Below the pieces are notes generated by a model. That model did no database searches and was not told where the DNA came from. It saw only the letters and a list, made by a program, of their open reading frames with translations. The position numbers were made by a program, and so were the translations under genes. This document shows, piece by piece, positions 1 through 11,696 of a DNA stretch of 64,000 bases; position 1 is the stretch's first letter, and the number at the start of each line of letters is the position of its first letter. The stretch spans positions 69,992,984-70,056,983 of the forward strand of contig NC_057919.1 of the NCBI RefSeq assembly GCF_018873765.1, read 5' to 3'. The DNA is from Telopea speciosissima (Eukaryota; Streptophyta; Magnoliopsida; Proteales; Proteaceae).

Positions 1-768
1 GGTTTTTAGTTTGAAGTAGGTTGGCTAAAGAAACAAGTAGAACAAGGTTTTGGGGGTTCATGATTATTTCAGTGAAGTATGATGGACAAGTGGACGGTTA
101 TACTGTAAATAGAAAACAGAAAGAGAAAATAAAGTGAAGTCTTATCAAATACTAATTTTCTCTTGGTTAGACACAGAAACTGAAACACTCCTCCCACTCT
201 GTGAGAGAATCTCTCACTCACTCCTCTCGCTTTGCCGTAGTACCCATCGGAGACGTCTCCTAGTGCCGCTGTGATCATCACACTACCACCGAGGACTTTG
301 CTCTCACTCCTCTTGCTTAGAGCAAGTACCCAGCGGAAATGGCTTCACTCCCCTATCTTTTCTCTTGTTGCAACGATTTGGGAAGGTAAGGGGGTTCTTC
401 TGATCCTATCTGTGGTTCTCTCTCTATCTCTATTAACCAATGAATCCCTAATTTCTTTCCAGATCCATGCTGTGAAGAAGAGGATCCCTACTGCGAAGAA
501 CACCTGAAATCAAAGAAGAACCTTGCTACGAAGAAGCTCCACCTCTCCTCTTGTTAGTTCATCAAAGAGGAACCCTGGTAAATTTCGATTTCTCTCCACC
601 TCCCCTCTTTTTTATCTGTTGTTAGTTAATCTATAACTTTGTTAGTTAATCTATAACTCATACATCTTTGTCTTCCATCTTTTTGTATCATGATGCATGA
701 CCCGATCCCCATTGTATGTTTTTGTTTCTGTGATCTTCTTTTAGAACCTTTCTATGTGATACAATTAG
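1..768. other. No supported gene; possible spliced 5' end
   Basis: Pyrimidine-rich leader-like sequence. A short ATG-led stretch begins near 340 and meets a good GT donor (AAG/GTAAGG, about 385); a polypyrimidine tract and CAG acceptor follow near 463. Joining them runs quickly into a stop, so any transcript here would be UTR-like or non-coding. I see nothing else to support a gene. Confidence 0.3.
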
Positions 769-1843
769 AGTATGTATGGTAACCTTCCAAAGAATGGATT
801 CTGGTGTTTTTTCTGATTCTAGGGGCAGAATTGAAACAGATTATGTATGGGTTATCCGGTACGTTTTTGTGATTGTTTGAAATGGACCGGGTGATAAAAT
901 AGATTCTGGCAAGCTTTTGGTCACATTTTAGAATTAATTCTATCAATTTTTCGGTGAAAAAACATGGACTCAAGTGAATCAGGGGCATTGATGGAATTTA
1001 CCATCAAAACATTACAAATCCTAAAACCTAGCCCATCTTCTCAACTCGACCTCTGCAACTCTCATGTGTCTCGTCCAGCTTGCTTCCCTGAGCGAGCCCT
1101 CTAACGCGCCTTGCTCTCTTCTTCTCGTTCTCTCTCGCGGTTGCGCCGCTCCGAATCTCGTTCTTGTTCTCGCTCGCGGTCACGATCTTGGTCACGGTCA
1201 GTTACTGAGGCCAGGTAGCGTTCTCGCTCATGGTCACGATCTCGGTTTCGCATTCTCGTCCTCTCTCACTCTCACTCTCATTGGAGTTTTAACGGAATTT
1301 CTGTTACTTGGCAGTGTGCACAGATTTTCGACATTTCAGTGGGAATAACAGGTGAGTTGGAATTAGTATTACAACATCTTTTTGGGTTTGGGTGCCCATC
1401 TCTTCCCGACTCTCCTCTCCTCTCCTCTCCATTCATAGTGCTATATCTATATTCTGAACTTGGATATATAATAATAATAATCATATAAAAAAGGATTTTA
1501 GGAGAAGCTGAGCTCGCTGAAGTGGATGGCCCCTTCGTAAAGATCAGTCTCAAAGGTCGGTTCTGGCACAAACGTTCCACAGTTTTAGCTAGGCTTGGTA
1601 ATTACCTGAAGCAGAGGATTCCCCTGAGTTCAACTCTCTCTCTCTCCCCCCAAAAATGGGAATCCAGTCAAATGTATCCCTAAATTATATTATGTGTTCT
1701 GAAAAAAACAAAATCGATTCTAGAATCAGGTTTACCATACAGTATTTGTTGGTACAGGATTACTCTAAATATCCAGAAATAGAAAAAATCGATTCTGACT
1801 CAGAATCAATTTTTTGAAACAGAATGGTTGCCATACATACCCA
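769..1843. mobile_element. Possible TIR element carrying gene-like fragments
   Basis: The motif gtatgtatggtaacc near 770-785 recurs in inverted form (ggttgccatacatac) at 1826-1842 with one mismatch. Between them lie two gene-like pieces. At 1115-1250 a frame is rich in Arg-Ser dipeptides (RSRSRSWSRS, then RSRSWSRSRFR) and is broken by stops, like the tail of an SR splicing factor. At 1501-1600 a frame reads EVDGPFVKISLKGRFWHKRS and continues LARLGNYLKQRI, after an AG acceptor. The right end also resembles common plant MITE ends (gattctg repeats). No target duplication was found, so it could instead be two unrelated MITEs flanking a pseudogene. Confidence 0.35.
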
Positions 1844-2399
1844 TAGCATCTATTTTATTTGTCTAAACATGGTCCTCATCCCTCATTCCCACTCAAAAAT
1901 GCTTTGATTCAGAAATTTGTGGTTCCTTAATTCATGACAGTCATTGTTTTGTCCCTATCCCAAGTTGAAATGTATTTTCCTTCACTCGATAGAACATGCT
2001 ATCCCAAGTTAAAGTGTTTTTTCCTGCTCAATACAAAGTGCTTAGTAGTCAGCTTGGCAGAAAATTCTCAGAAAAAGGATGAGTGGTTGTTGATTTTCCA
2101 TGCTTGTTTACCTGTTCAAGGAGGGAATTCTAAGAAGCGAACTTATATTATATTAACTCAATAAATTAGGATAAAAAAGTGTTTCCTTGGACCTCATAAG
2201 GATAGTAAATGTGAGACACAAGGTTTGGTACCTCTGTTTTCTTAGAAATTTATACTAGTCATGATGTGGATCTTTGCACTTATTTTGCTTCAAGGGGACA
2301 AGGTTTGCCATTTTTTCCTCTTGTTTTTTAGAACTTGATCATAATAAAGATTCATAGTGGAAGTTGTTCTTATTCAATTAGAATTGTTCTCATTTTCTT
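1844..2399. other. No recognised feature
   Basis: AT-rich intergenic sequence. The short reading frame at 1934-2164 has no recognisable motif and is not supported as a gene. Confidence 0.5.
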
Positions 2400-2404
2400 T
2401 CTTT

Positions 2405-2570
2405 TATGCGAGTCTTTAGCTCAAATACGTAGAGCACTTGGGGATTCCCCAAGAAATGGTGGTTCGGATCCATCAAGACTTGTTATTTTTTGATGTTTTA
2501 TTTTTTTGAATTCTTATGGCATGAGTGCAAATGACAATTATAGGTAACATTATAGAACTCAAAATATAGT
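2405..2570 (+). repeat. tRNA-derived SINE-like repeat, copy 1
   Basis: The head (about 2411-2480) folds like a tRNA: the acceptor strand agtctt pairs with aagact, the A-box-like tagctcaaatacg includes a gctc/gagc D stem, an anticodon-like stem follows, and ggttcggatcc resembles a B box. The anticodon loop lacks the usual T33, so it is not a working tRNA. The tail (a T-rich stretch, then a unit near 2510-2570 containing atggcatgagtgcaaatgac) is shared with the copy at 6.5 kb, showing a family of about 165 bp. Confidence 0.6.
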
Positions 2571-2649
2571 AAAATGTGTCGAAACGACTTCCCTTCCCAC
2601 CAAACACGAATTTCCTACTCCCTTTATGGCTTCTCAACTAGCCCTAAAC

Positions 2650-3190
2650 TCTAATATTCCACGTGTGCACAAACTAAGTTAATCTTGACAAGTCTAACAA
2701 ATTTTTTTTTTCTTTTCATCAAAATCTCTATCATTTGATCTAATTTCACAAGTTTGACTAAGATATCCAAACTTACCTAAATATGTCTAAATTTGTTCAG
2801 TTTAAAATAATGACCTACATATCACAAGGTTTACCAAAAAGACACATATTTGGCCAGGATTCCAAAATATTTTAAATTTAATCAAATTATCCATATTCAA
2901 CTTGGAATTCAATGATTCTAGCATCTCACATGTGAACAAAGTCAAACAAGTTTGACAAATTTGACGAAATTTTTCTTCTTTTTTCATTAAAATCTCTATC
3001 ATGTGATATAATTTTCACTAGTTTGACCAAGATGTCCAAATTGTATCTAAATATATGCCTAAATTTATTCAAATGGACCAAAATTGACCTAAATATCGGA
3101 AGGTTGACGAAAAAAATACATTTTTGACCAAAGATTACAAAATATTCATGATTTGATCAAATTATCCATATTCAGAATAGAATTCACTAG
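2650..3190. repeat. Diverged tandem duplication, period about 268 bp
   Basis: Unit 1 (about 2650-2915) and unit 2 (about 2916-3190) share the same order of motifs: cacgtgtg/cacatgtg, aaattttt with a T run, atcaaaatctctatca/attaaaatctctatca, a tttgac..aagat..tccaaa stretch, and caaattatccatattca. The sequence is AT-rich and non-coding. It is an old duplication or the start of a decayed satellite. Confidence 0.6.
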
Positions 3191-5199
3191 TGTGCCTTAA
3201 ATGAATATTGTATAGCATGTCTGAACAATATTCCATCATTAGACCTTTGATTTTAAAAAATGTGACCAAGATTACACGAACTAGAGAAAAGCATCTAAGT
3301 TGCACTTATCTCACCATTCCATGTACAATGGCTTAGGTGGCAATGCATTTTAGCTAGCAAAGTCTCCCCAACCATGAAAAGCCACTGTGAGAACCATGGG
3401 CAAGATCGTGTGGATTGCCACATTACCCTCCACCTCATCGACATAGGATAGGAAGAATCAAATCATAAAGAGTCGCCGCCTAGATTAGGGTCTAGGACCC
3501 ACACAAAACACAAATTGACTTAAGGACTTGTCCAATGGATTGGTCTAATCGTCGGTCTGAGAACGGCTCTAGTTTATGATCCATGGAAGGTGTTAGACAC
3601 ACCAATCCCCACCCCATGTATATAATTGTATCTCCCCATTTAAGCAATTTTCATTATGTCTAGGCTCATCATATTGATCTATGCTACGTTTATATTAGAA
3701 CAAATGTTTTTTCATATGCCATATCATCCGCCTCTTCCGATCACTACTGAACTCTCACACAGTCTGATCACTACTTCAATCTCGTACAGTTTTGTCGTCT
3801 GAACTATGTTTGACTTGATTCCTGAATCATCTAGGATACAGAGGTATTTTGACAAAGTAACATTCAATTTCGGTCCCTCCCCAGATTGACATGTCGATGT
3901 ATGTGATGATTTATATATAGCCATGTGATGGTGTAATGGACTATATTTATGATAGATGCAGAATATTTCTTAATGAGACTCATATTAATCATTTGATTCC
4001 TAATCTTGACAAGATCAATATATCATATGTTCATAATCAGTCCATAGGCTGCAGGGTCTTATGGGATTGACCTATAGATTTGAATAGTTTCCAACACATG
4101 TGCGATCATTTCATATTTGAAATTCAACATCAAAACAAAGTTAGACTAAATAGTCCCGCTAAAAGTGTAGAAAGGAGTAAAGCTCGCATTTCACTCGAGC
4201 CTTAGCTTCCTGAGCTGTCCCTACAACACCATAATTCATATAGATTGAGCATAAATCTTTTTGTATGAGTAAACCCAGCTTGACAAGCTCCCTGGTTAGT
4301 CAAATTCAATTACACTTGTGTATCAATAAAATTCTTAAAAATTGTTACTCAACAAGGGGAAGAGAGAGCCATATACATGCAGGGTTACTCCAGTTTCGAT
4401 GGCAAAAGCATACATCCTCCATTGATTGGATATCTTCTCTCCCCCCTCCCCCACCGCTTTCCCTTCTCTCCTTCTCCCTCATCCTATGTTTTTCTTTATC
4501 AGTCTTCATGACAGTAACAATAATCCAAGATATAGTCTAAAGGCACTAGGGCAATTTACCTAATAATGAGAAATTTGTGTCTGGCAAAAGAAGGCTCAAA
4601 GATGTTTCCTGTGTTTCCATGCTGATGTGCAGGATATACCATATCAGCTCACTTGCTAACCTTACTAAGTCACCTCTTACATAGACAAAGAAAGAGGGCT
4701 TGAAAGATAGGGGGCCCTAGTGTGGCTTGGGAATTCAATGTAGCTTATGAGATAATGTTAAGTATTGACGGGGAAGAATCTATAATCCCCACTTTGTCGT
4801 CCATAAGCAATACATGCATGAACAAGAACCCACATTGTATATTGCATCAAATAAAATCAAACCCCCATCGGAACTTCTTTATAGTTCTCCACTAGAACAA
4901 AACAAAGGAAGAACATGGAGAAAAAGACAAGACAAGAAAGAACACTAAACAAAGAGAATCAGCAAATGATGGGTTGTTGAGGATTTCTATGGCAATAGAC
5001 TATGGATCAATTTAAGGGGACATGTAAACTTGGGCAAGGATGCAATGATTGTTTGTTTGGGTTGGAGCAAGAGAAGCCTTAGATGGCTGACTTGTTCCAA
5101 CACCTAGGAAAATTTGTCCCAAAATTTAGGATTGATGGGGAAGAAAGTGAGGAGGGAGAGAAACTGCAATTGTCCAAAGAAAGAAAAGACAACCACGCA

Positions 5200-5200
<1 letters not shown>
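3191..5200. other. No gene recognised; possible old repeat at 3.4-3.6 kb
   Basis: The stretch at 3465-3610 (gagtcgccgcctaga, then ggtctgagaacgg and gaaggtgttagacac) resembles a motif series common in plant repeat DNA. This is a recollection and not a search result. The rest is unremarkable AT-rich sequence with a pyrimidine-rich patch near 4435-4490. Confidence 0.3.

Positions 5201-5201
<1 letters not shown>

Positions 5202-5241
<40 letters not shown>
5202..5241. repeat. (GA)n microsatellite
   Basis: About twenty uninterrupted GA dinucleotides. A shorter GA run lies near 9412-9431. Confidence 0.95.
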
Positions 5242-5244
<3 letters not shown>

Positions 5245-6470
5245 TAATCTAATGGAAGAGAAGAAATAGGGAGTGAGAAGATCTCTTACCGACAGAGAGA
5301 GAAGGCCTTGGCAATTAAACTAATCCATTAAAGAAGAGTACAATGATAGATAATTTGGAGTGTCTTGGCTAAATTACATATGTGATCTAGAATTGAAACA
5401 GAGCTCTGTCAAGTTAGACAAGTTAGAATTGTTGCACAACTCAACATCTATGATTTGGAATTGAAACAGAGATCTGTGATCTGGAATAACTGATCTATTT
5501 TCTCCACAAGCACTGATAATACTTAAAAATAAAAAATAAAAAAAAACAGCAAATCCAAGGCTATCACCCATGCTTTTGAAAAAAAGCATTATGAAGTGAA
5601 ACTGTAACTAGTGTAAGCTGCACTCTTATATTGAAGAATCTTCAATAAACAGTAACTAGTGTAAGTTGCAATCTCATTTAGCTTTAGTGATCCTTGAATC
5701 TACTTTATGAAGTGAACTGTAGACTCTGAGGACACTTTTGGAAGAATCCAAGCATGTACCAACTGAACAGTTTCACTACTTTCTGATCATCAGTTGAAGC
5801 GTCCATCATGAATCCGAATCCAAAACCTAGAATTGAAAATAATCATTACCCTATCAGTATTGTTGTGTTTCTGGTCAGATTATCCCCTATATTCCTCCTT
5901 TTTAACTCTACAACTAGGCTAAGTAACAAAAAAATAAAAAATTTAAAGGTTGAGTTTTTATGCAACAGAAAGCCTTAGTGCCACTGCCAAGATCAGTGTG
6001 GATGCTTCCCTTTTTGGAGCAATCATTGAAATAGCTTGTGGCATTATTCGTTCAACAGCAGGTGCCATGAACACCTTCTCCGGCAGCAAGCAATTTCAAG
6101 ATAAATCTATGTGAGAACTTTGTTAAGGGATGCATGCTGAGTTTTATGCTATGGATGCATCTAAGCAATAATGTATGCTCCTAAGCCCAATACTACTAAC
6201 ATCCATGGAGTCCAGGGAAGAAGTGGAATTCTCAATTCTCGAGATTCCTCTCTCAATCTTCATGTGTTTCTCCTAGTTTGAGTCTATGTCTTAGTTTCCT
6301 TGTTCTAGTTTGAGTTGTTATTTTATTTCTCTTTTTCTATTGTAATTAGGAATTCCCCTTCTTATTGTAACACATTATTATAAATACAAACAAGGTGAGA
6401 GAGGCTGTCATATTCGACATTTCTCTTCTCTTCCTCTCTTCTTCTCATAGCCTTGTAACTCATTTGTTTT
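5242..6470. other. No gene recognised
   Basis: AT-rich sequence with two near-repeats of aacagtaactagtgtaag at about 5601 and 5647. No coding frame with recognisable motifs. Confidence 0.5.
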
Positions 6471-6474
6471 CTTG

Positions 6475-6654
6475 TATGAGAATCTTTAGCTCAAACTGGT
6501 AGAGCACTTGGGGATTACCCAAGAGATGGTGGTTCGAATCCATCAAGACTCCATTGAATTTTCTTATAACTAATTTTTTTTTTTTTTTTAAATTCTAATG
6601 GCATGAGTGCAAATGACAATTCTCATGCATGTAACATTGTAGAATTGAAAATAT
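6475..6654 (+). repeat. tRNA-derived SINE-like repeat, copy 2
   Basis: The head at 6481-6550 has a good A box (tagctcaaactgg), an anticodon-like stem cttgg/ccaag and a consensus-like B box (ggttcgaatcc). It is followed by a T-rich tract and the same tail as copy 1 (aattctaatggcatgagtgc). Tail and head are close to copy 1 at 2405-2570. Confidence 0.65.
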
Positions 6655-7015
6655 GGACAAACTGGTAGAGCACTTGGGGATTACCCAATTCTCATCTTGG
6701 GGTCCTGTTACTTGGATGGACTTTCTGGGTGGAGGAGAGGACCAGACAAACAGAGATGAAGAGTATTTGGCCCGAGTCAATTGGATGCCTGGAAACATTC
6801 ACACTGCTCAGGTTTTGAATAGGTCACACACAAAATTAAAGATCCTTAAGTTTGTTATTAAGACATGTCAGAGAAAGATTATATTGGTGGAAGAACAAGA
6901 CCCATGGGTTAATATATATGAATGCTTTACTCCTCTGGACAAGGAAGTTGATAGATTATATGGGGGATTTATTTGGGCTAGTGATAAAACAGGGTTTAGG
7001 CATAATCTTTATTAG
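6653..7015 (+). CDS. Unrecognised ORF, possible gene fragment
   Basis: This open frame of 120 codons starts inside the partial tRNA-like repeat, so the annotated start is probably not natural. From about residue 24 the composition looks protein-like (LGGGEDQTNRDEEYLARVN, later VNIYECFTPLDKEVDRLYGG), mixed charged and aromatic. I do not recognise the family. No clear neighbouring exon, promoter or splice partner was found. It may be an exon or captured fragment of a host gene, or chance. Confidence 0.25.
   Translation: MDKLVEHLGITQFSSWGPVTWMDFLGGGEDQTNRDEEYLARVNWMPGNIHTAQVLNRSHTKLKILKFVIKTCQRKIILVEEQDPWVNIYECFTPLDKEVDRLYGGFIWASDKTGFRHNLY
6657..6688 (+). repeat. Partial third head of the tRNA-like repeat
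   Basis: The sequence aaactggtagagcacttg and the following ggggattaccca repeat an inner part of copy 2's head, starting within a few bases of copy 2's tail. It looks like a partial tandem duplication or the remnant of another insertion. Confidence 0.6.
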
Positions 7016-10000
7016 TGGCTTATTGCCCACTTTTGGAGTTGTGGTCTTCAAATGTTCTCTCCTGAGGCTGTTTCTTAGCCACCTTACTCTTAGCTACAAT
7101 GCTATGTCCCTTTTTGGAACATTGTGTCTGTTATTTATGTAACAGACTATTCAAGATCTGAACAAGATCTAAAGCAATTTTTTTTCTTTAAATGTATATG
7201 CTCTTCTTTCTTTGACTGAGCCGATGTTCATCTAGTTCAAGATTTTCTGTTTTTCCTTATTTACATTGGGAAATGATCCATTTATCGGTTCTCTAGCATC
7301 TGTTTTTGGAGATGCAAATATAACCAGCACTAGTAGGGACTTGTGTTTGCCTGGTGGGTTTTTTCACTAGTGGGGAATGGAGGAGTCCAAAGGGAGAGAT
7401 GGAGCAATTTGGAGGGGTTTCTTATGTGATTATCTTAGTTTCTACTGCCATGGCATGAATAGTTTTTTATGTTGGTACAATGGGTTTGATTTATGAAGTG
7501 TCTTCACTCTTTATGAATGCCATTAATACAATGTCCTTGCCTATTGTTCCAATTTTTGGTGTGATATTTTTTCATGACTAAAATGGAAAAGAAGCAGAAG
7601 AAAACAAAAAAAGAATTAGTGAATATTCTCTCCTTTGCAAGAAGAAATACAAATTGAAAATTCATTTCAAATGGATGACATCGACAATCTTTAAAGTCCT
7701 ATTTAGCAATAGATACTTGATAATCAATTGTCACTAAGCGACTTTGTTCTTTACTTATTGAGTGTTTTGACTGATGTAAGCTCTTTATGAGATGAGCACT
7801 TGGTAGAAAATAGTTTGGGAATAAAATTTAAAACTTAAAACTTTCAGGGCAGGCTAACCCAGGAACACCATCAACTGAAGCATGAAGAAATCAGTTTATC
7901 TTTCAAGACAGATTCAGGGAAGGAAACTTGTGGTACTCCTCAACGACTTTTGCTTAGCACAAGGCACTGGCTTGAATATTGTTCAATTAAATTGAATTTC
8001 TGAGAAAGATCCCTTCACTTCATCTTACCCTTCTCAACTTATTCTTAAACCTTTATTTGACATGTGGTGAGGTCTAACTTGATATATGATGACTAGAGGA
8101 TGACAATGACAAAACCTCACCAACCTTTCTACTGGAGAGATACACAAAGCCGGGAAGTGGGACTACAGATGCAAACTCTTTTATGCACCTGAGCTCCATG
8201 GGGGTCATGAGATTAAAGCTTTGAGAAAGGATCCTGCAATCACTAGGATTTGCGTTTTAATCTTTTTTTGAGTTTTTTGTTTTCATTGGCCCTAAAGCCA
8301 AACTCACCTAAAATGCAACACTCCAAAAGCCAAGAAGATAAAAGTGTTAATTTTTAAACAAATGATTGTGGAAGATAAGGACCATACCTTGGGATTACTT
8401 ATTATTTTTAGAAGATAAAATGCAATCTGCTGTTGTTTTTAGCAGTTCAGTACTCCTAGTTTGAAAAGAAGATTACTTATTATATTTGGGTGTAAGGGCT
8501 ATGTCAAAAAAGGAGTGAGATCTTGGAAATTTCTTTTTATAGGCAAGTTGAAAAAAAAAGTTTCTATGTTTTGACTCTCTGGTTGATAAGGTGAGGAAAT
8601 GAATTCACAGTTGGAAAATTTTTCCTTATCCCTATTTGTACTACCAAGGGAGATAGATAAGCTGAATAGAAAATTCTGGTAGGGAGAAGATGAAGGTGAT
8701 TCTAACCCAACACGCAGAATTCATAAGACTCAAAACCAGAAGGTTAAACACCAAAAGTAAGCCCCAATCTAGATCACATGTAGCTAACTAATAGTACCTC
8801 AGTCCCTCAAAGTAGGATGAAGATCCAACAGTAGGTTTTCAAGTGATTAGCAAGGGAATGAAACTAGAGAGTACATTTTTATGTCAATTTAGGTCACATA
8901 TGTATACATTTAAGTCAATTTTTATTTACATTTCATTTTTTTTCAAGTTTTTAACCAACCAAGTTGTGGACAGTATGCAACTTCTCCATGTGGTTTCATA
9001 GTGTAGTCATGATGAAATTTTTTCAAAGATTCTGTAGCATAACAACTGGTTTGATTTTAGTCCATGGGTTCTCAATTTGTCATTACTAGCAATGTTGAAA
9101 CTTCAATTGCATTGTTGGGCCTCAAAGAATGTTATGGATTTTGTAATTTCTTTTCTTAACTAATCTTCTTTTAATTTGATTTCCACAAGAAAAAATGTGG
9201 CCGCCTTTTTGCCTGGATTGAAGCCAGCGATGGCAATTGATAGAAGGGTTGGAGGGTCAGGTTTTCAAATGGAGCCCCTGTTTTACATTGAAAGGAAGGG
9301 AATTATGAAATAGATAGAACTACCACTGGATGGGTTTGTGGTATAGAACTGTGATGACCTTTGATTCTTCGACCTGCTAAGGAGAGCTCACACTAGAAGG
9401 AGGAAAGCGAGGAGAGAGAGAGAGAGAGAGCGCGAAGAACTTGGGATACGATCATCTTGTTTGAAACGACAGATAGGTAAGGCAATGTATGTTATGAAAT
9501 GACAGAAATATCCTTTTAAAATGTTATTTTACAATATAAATATGAGATTTTAATAGAAAAATGAAATGTCTAAATTGTCTTACCTAATTGATACTTATTT
9601 GTTTTATTTCTTATTATGTAATGGTCTTTTTGCTATTTTGTTACTTTTTCAAATGTAACCCTCCGTTGCCACATTAATAACAACCCTTCTTTTTTTGTTT
9701 ACATATATATAGAAGAAAAGAAAATATATTAAAACTGAGAAATATCTACACCATTTTCAAAATCAAAAGATAATAGTTGTTTTTGCCAATTAACAAGTGA
9801 AAAACAATCCATTTTCTCCAACCTCTCCTAATTGGGCTCTCTTCTCTCTCCTTCTCTCTTGTGTTTGTGATTGAGGGTGTTGCTGCTAGGATTTAAAACC
9901 CTAGCATTCTTGGAGGTGGTCATTTTGACGGAAACGAAAAAGCTATTGTGGTGAAAAGTATCGATATCATAGGACTAAGATTGTGTGGAGAGCCTGCCCT

Positions 10001-11130
10001 TGTGAGCAAGGTAATTAACCTCGTTTCCTTCCATTTTAGAAAAATAAAAGTTTTGATTACAAATAAAAATATTAGATTGTGATGTCTTGGAGAAGGAGTT
10101 GGATGAAGCAAAGGCATATTAAGATTTCTTTCAAAGATTAAAGAAATTATATTCTATCAAGAATCAAAACTACCAAAATTGCAAAGGATATGTGTGTTGG
10201 TCTCGCACGTAATTAGCAAATTTAGATTTGAAAGTTATTCAAAACAATTCATTTTTTCTTTTAATTTTAGAATTTGGTCAAAAGATTAGCCAAAATAAAA
10301 TTTGGGTTTAGATTCAGATTCAGAAATTATTCATTTGCTAAAAGCAAAATCGAATGTTAATATTTGTTGTACTTGTTTCATATTATCAATTAATTATCAT
10401 ATGTCCATAATACACAAGTGATATAAAAAGTGAAATAATATTTGTTTCATTTATTGCAAAATATGACAAAGACTCAAAATCATAACATTCTCATTAAGTA
10501 ACCAGTAGGATCGATCTCCTTGCAAGGATCTCAGGTTAAACTTTGGTATGACTTGCACTAGGAGTTGTGCCATAGTAATATCAATTCAATTCTACTTCAA
10601 CTTTAGCAATTGCATGTTGGTTCCCTCCTCAACCTTCTTAGTAATCAATAGGATCTTTTTTCATTAGGACATATTTTAATATGGTATTTTTTATAAAATT
10701 ACAGCAACGTCGTCTTTTTTCACAAATCTGCACAATTTGGGAAGCTATTGATACGGGTATAAGCGCGCACGATCCAATAAGTTTTACCTTTATCACTATT
10801 GTAAAATTAGGAATCAAATCGGTGAATTGATTGATTCCGATCAGAATCGACCGTGATCTATTCCAATTCCTTTAGATTTTATAAGACTGATTCATGTCAA
10901 GAAACCCTAAAATTGTTGAGTTTTGATTATCCAAAAAAATAAAAGAATTATTGAATTTTTAGATTTGAGGATCAATTATAAGATATTATTCCAATCCGAC
11001 TAAAATTACAACTCTGGATTGGAATCTGCAACGTATATTCTAAATACTGAAACGATAAGGGTACGCCAAAACCATGACCTTAGGTTTCTGCTTTGCCCAA
11101 GAACTTCGAGAAAAAAAATAAGTGTGAAGA
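7016..11130. other. No gene recognised
   Basis: Roughly 4 kb of AT-rich DNA. The short frames present carry no motifs I can name. A short GA run at 9412-9431 lies in a purine-rich patch that looks like a 5' leader, but no coding sequence follows. Confidence 0.5.
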
Positions 11131-11139
11131 TGAAAAGAC

Positions 11140-11400
11140 CCTTTTACCCATCCCTTACCACCATTAACATGAAAGTGGCTCATTCAATCAGAGCTGCCCC
11201 ATTTCACTTTACTCTTCCACCAAAAGCAGAGGAAAAGATAAGAATCACATTAAAGTGCCTCAATCAGTCAACCAAAGGCTGTCGCGTCACGTGGGCATTG
11301 GGGCCATTGGTTAGGCCAAAACTTTAACTTCCCTTCCCACGTCCTGTGGCCGAATTGACCTTTCATTAATAATGTAGTTGGGTTATAATAGAATTGGTAT
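11140..11400. repeat. Segment repeated 2.5 kb downstream
   Basis: Motifs aaagtgcctcaatca, gggcattggggccattgg and a ccgaattgacc/ccgaatggaca stretch occur here and again, in the same order and orientation, at about 13650-13830. The downstream copy ends about 0.6 kb before the NB-LRR gene. It could be a duplicated gene-flanking segment or a dispersed repeat. Confidence 0.55.
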
Positions 11401-11696
11401 ATCCGGCTCTAGGGGTGTCAATCGGCCGGATCTTTAACGCCCCCAGTACCCGCGGGGTCGGGGGGGACCACCCATGTGTGCATGGTGGGGTCTATTATGC
11501 ACACATGGACAGTGCCCCAGTTGCACGATGCGTATAGAATCGATAATTTTTTCAATCGGTTGGGTTCAGTCGGGTTTAGTCGGGGCTACCTCAATCTCAC
11601 GGTGCTTAAAACCTGCACCAGTGCACTGTGATCGCCTGTTTAAAGATTCTGTCGGATTTGAACTATAATCAAGATATCATTAATGAAGAAATGTTA

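Noticed and set aside
2411-2480. A true tRNA gene
   Set aside because: The anticodon loop lacks the invariant T at position 33, and the tail is shared with another repeat copy.
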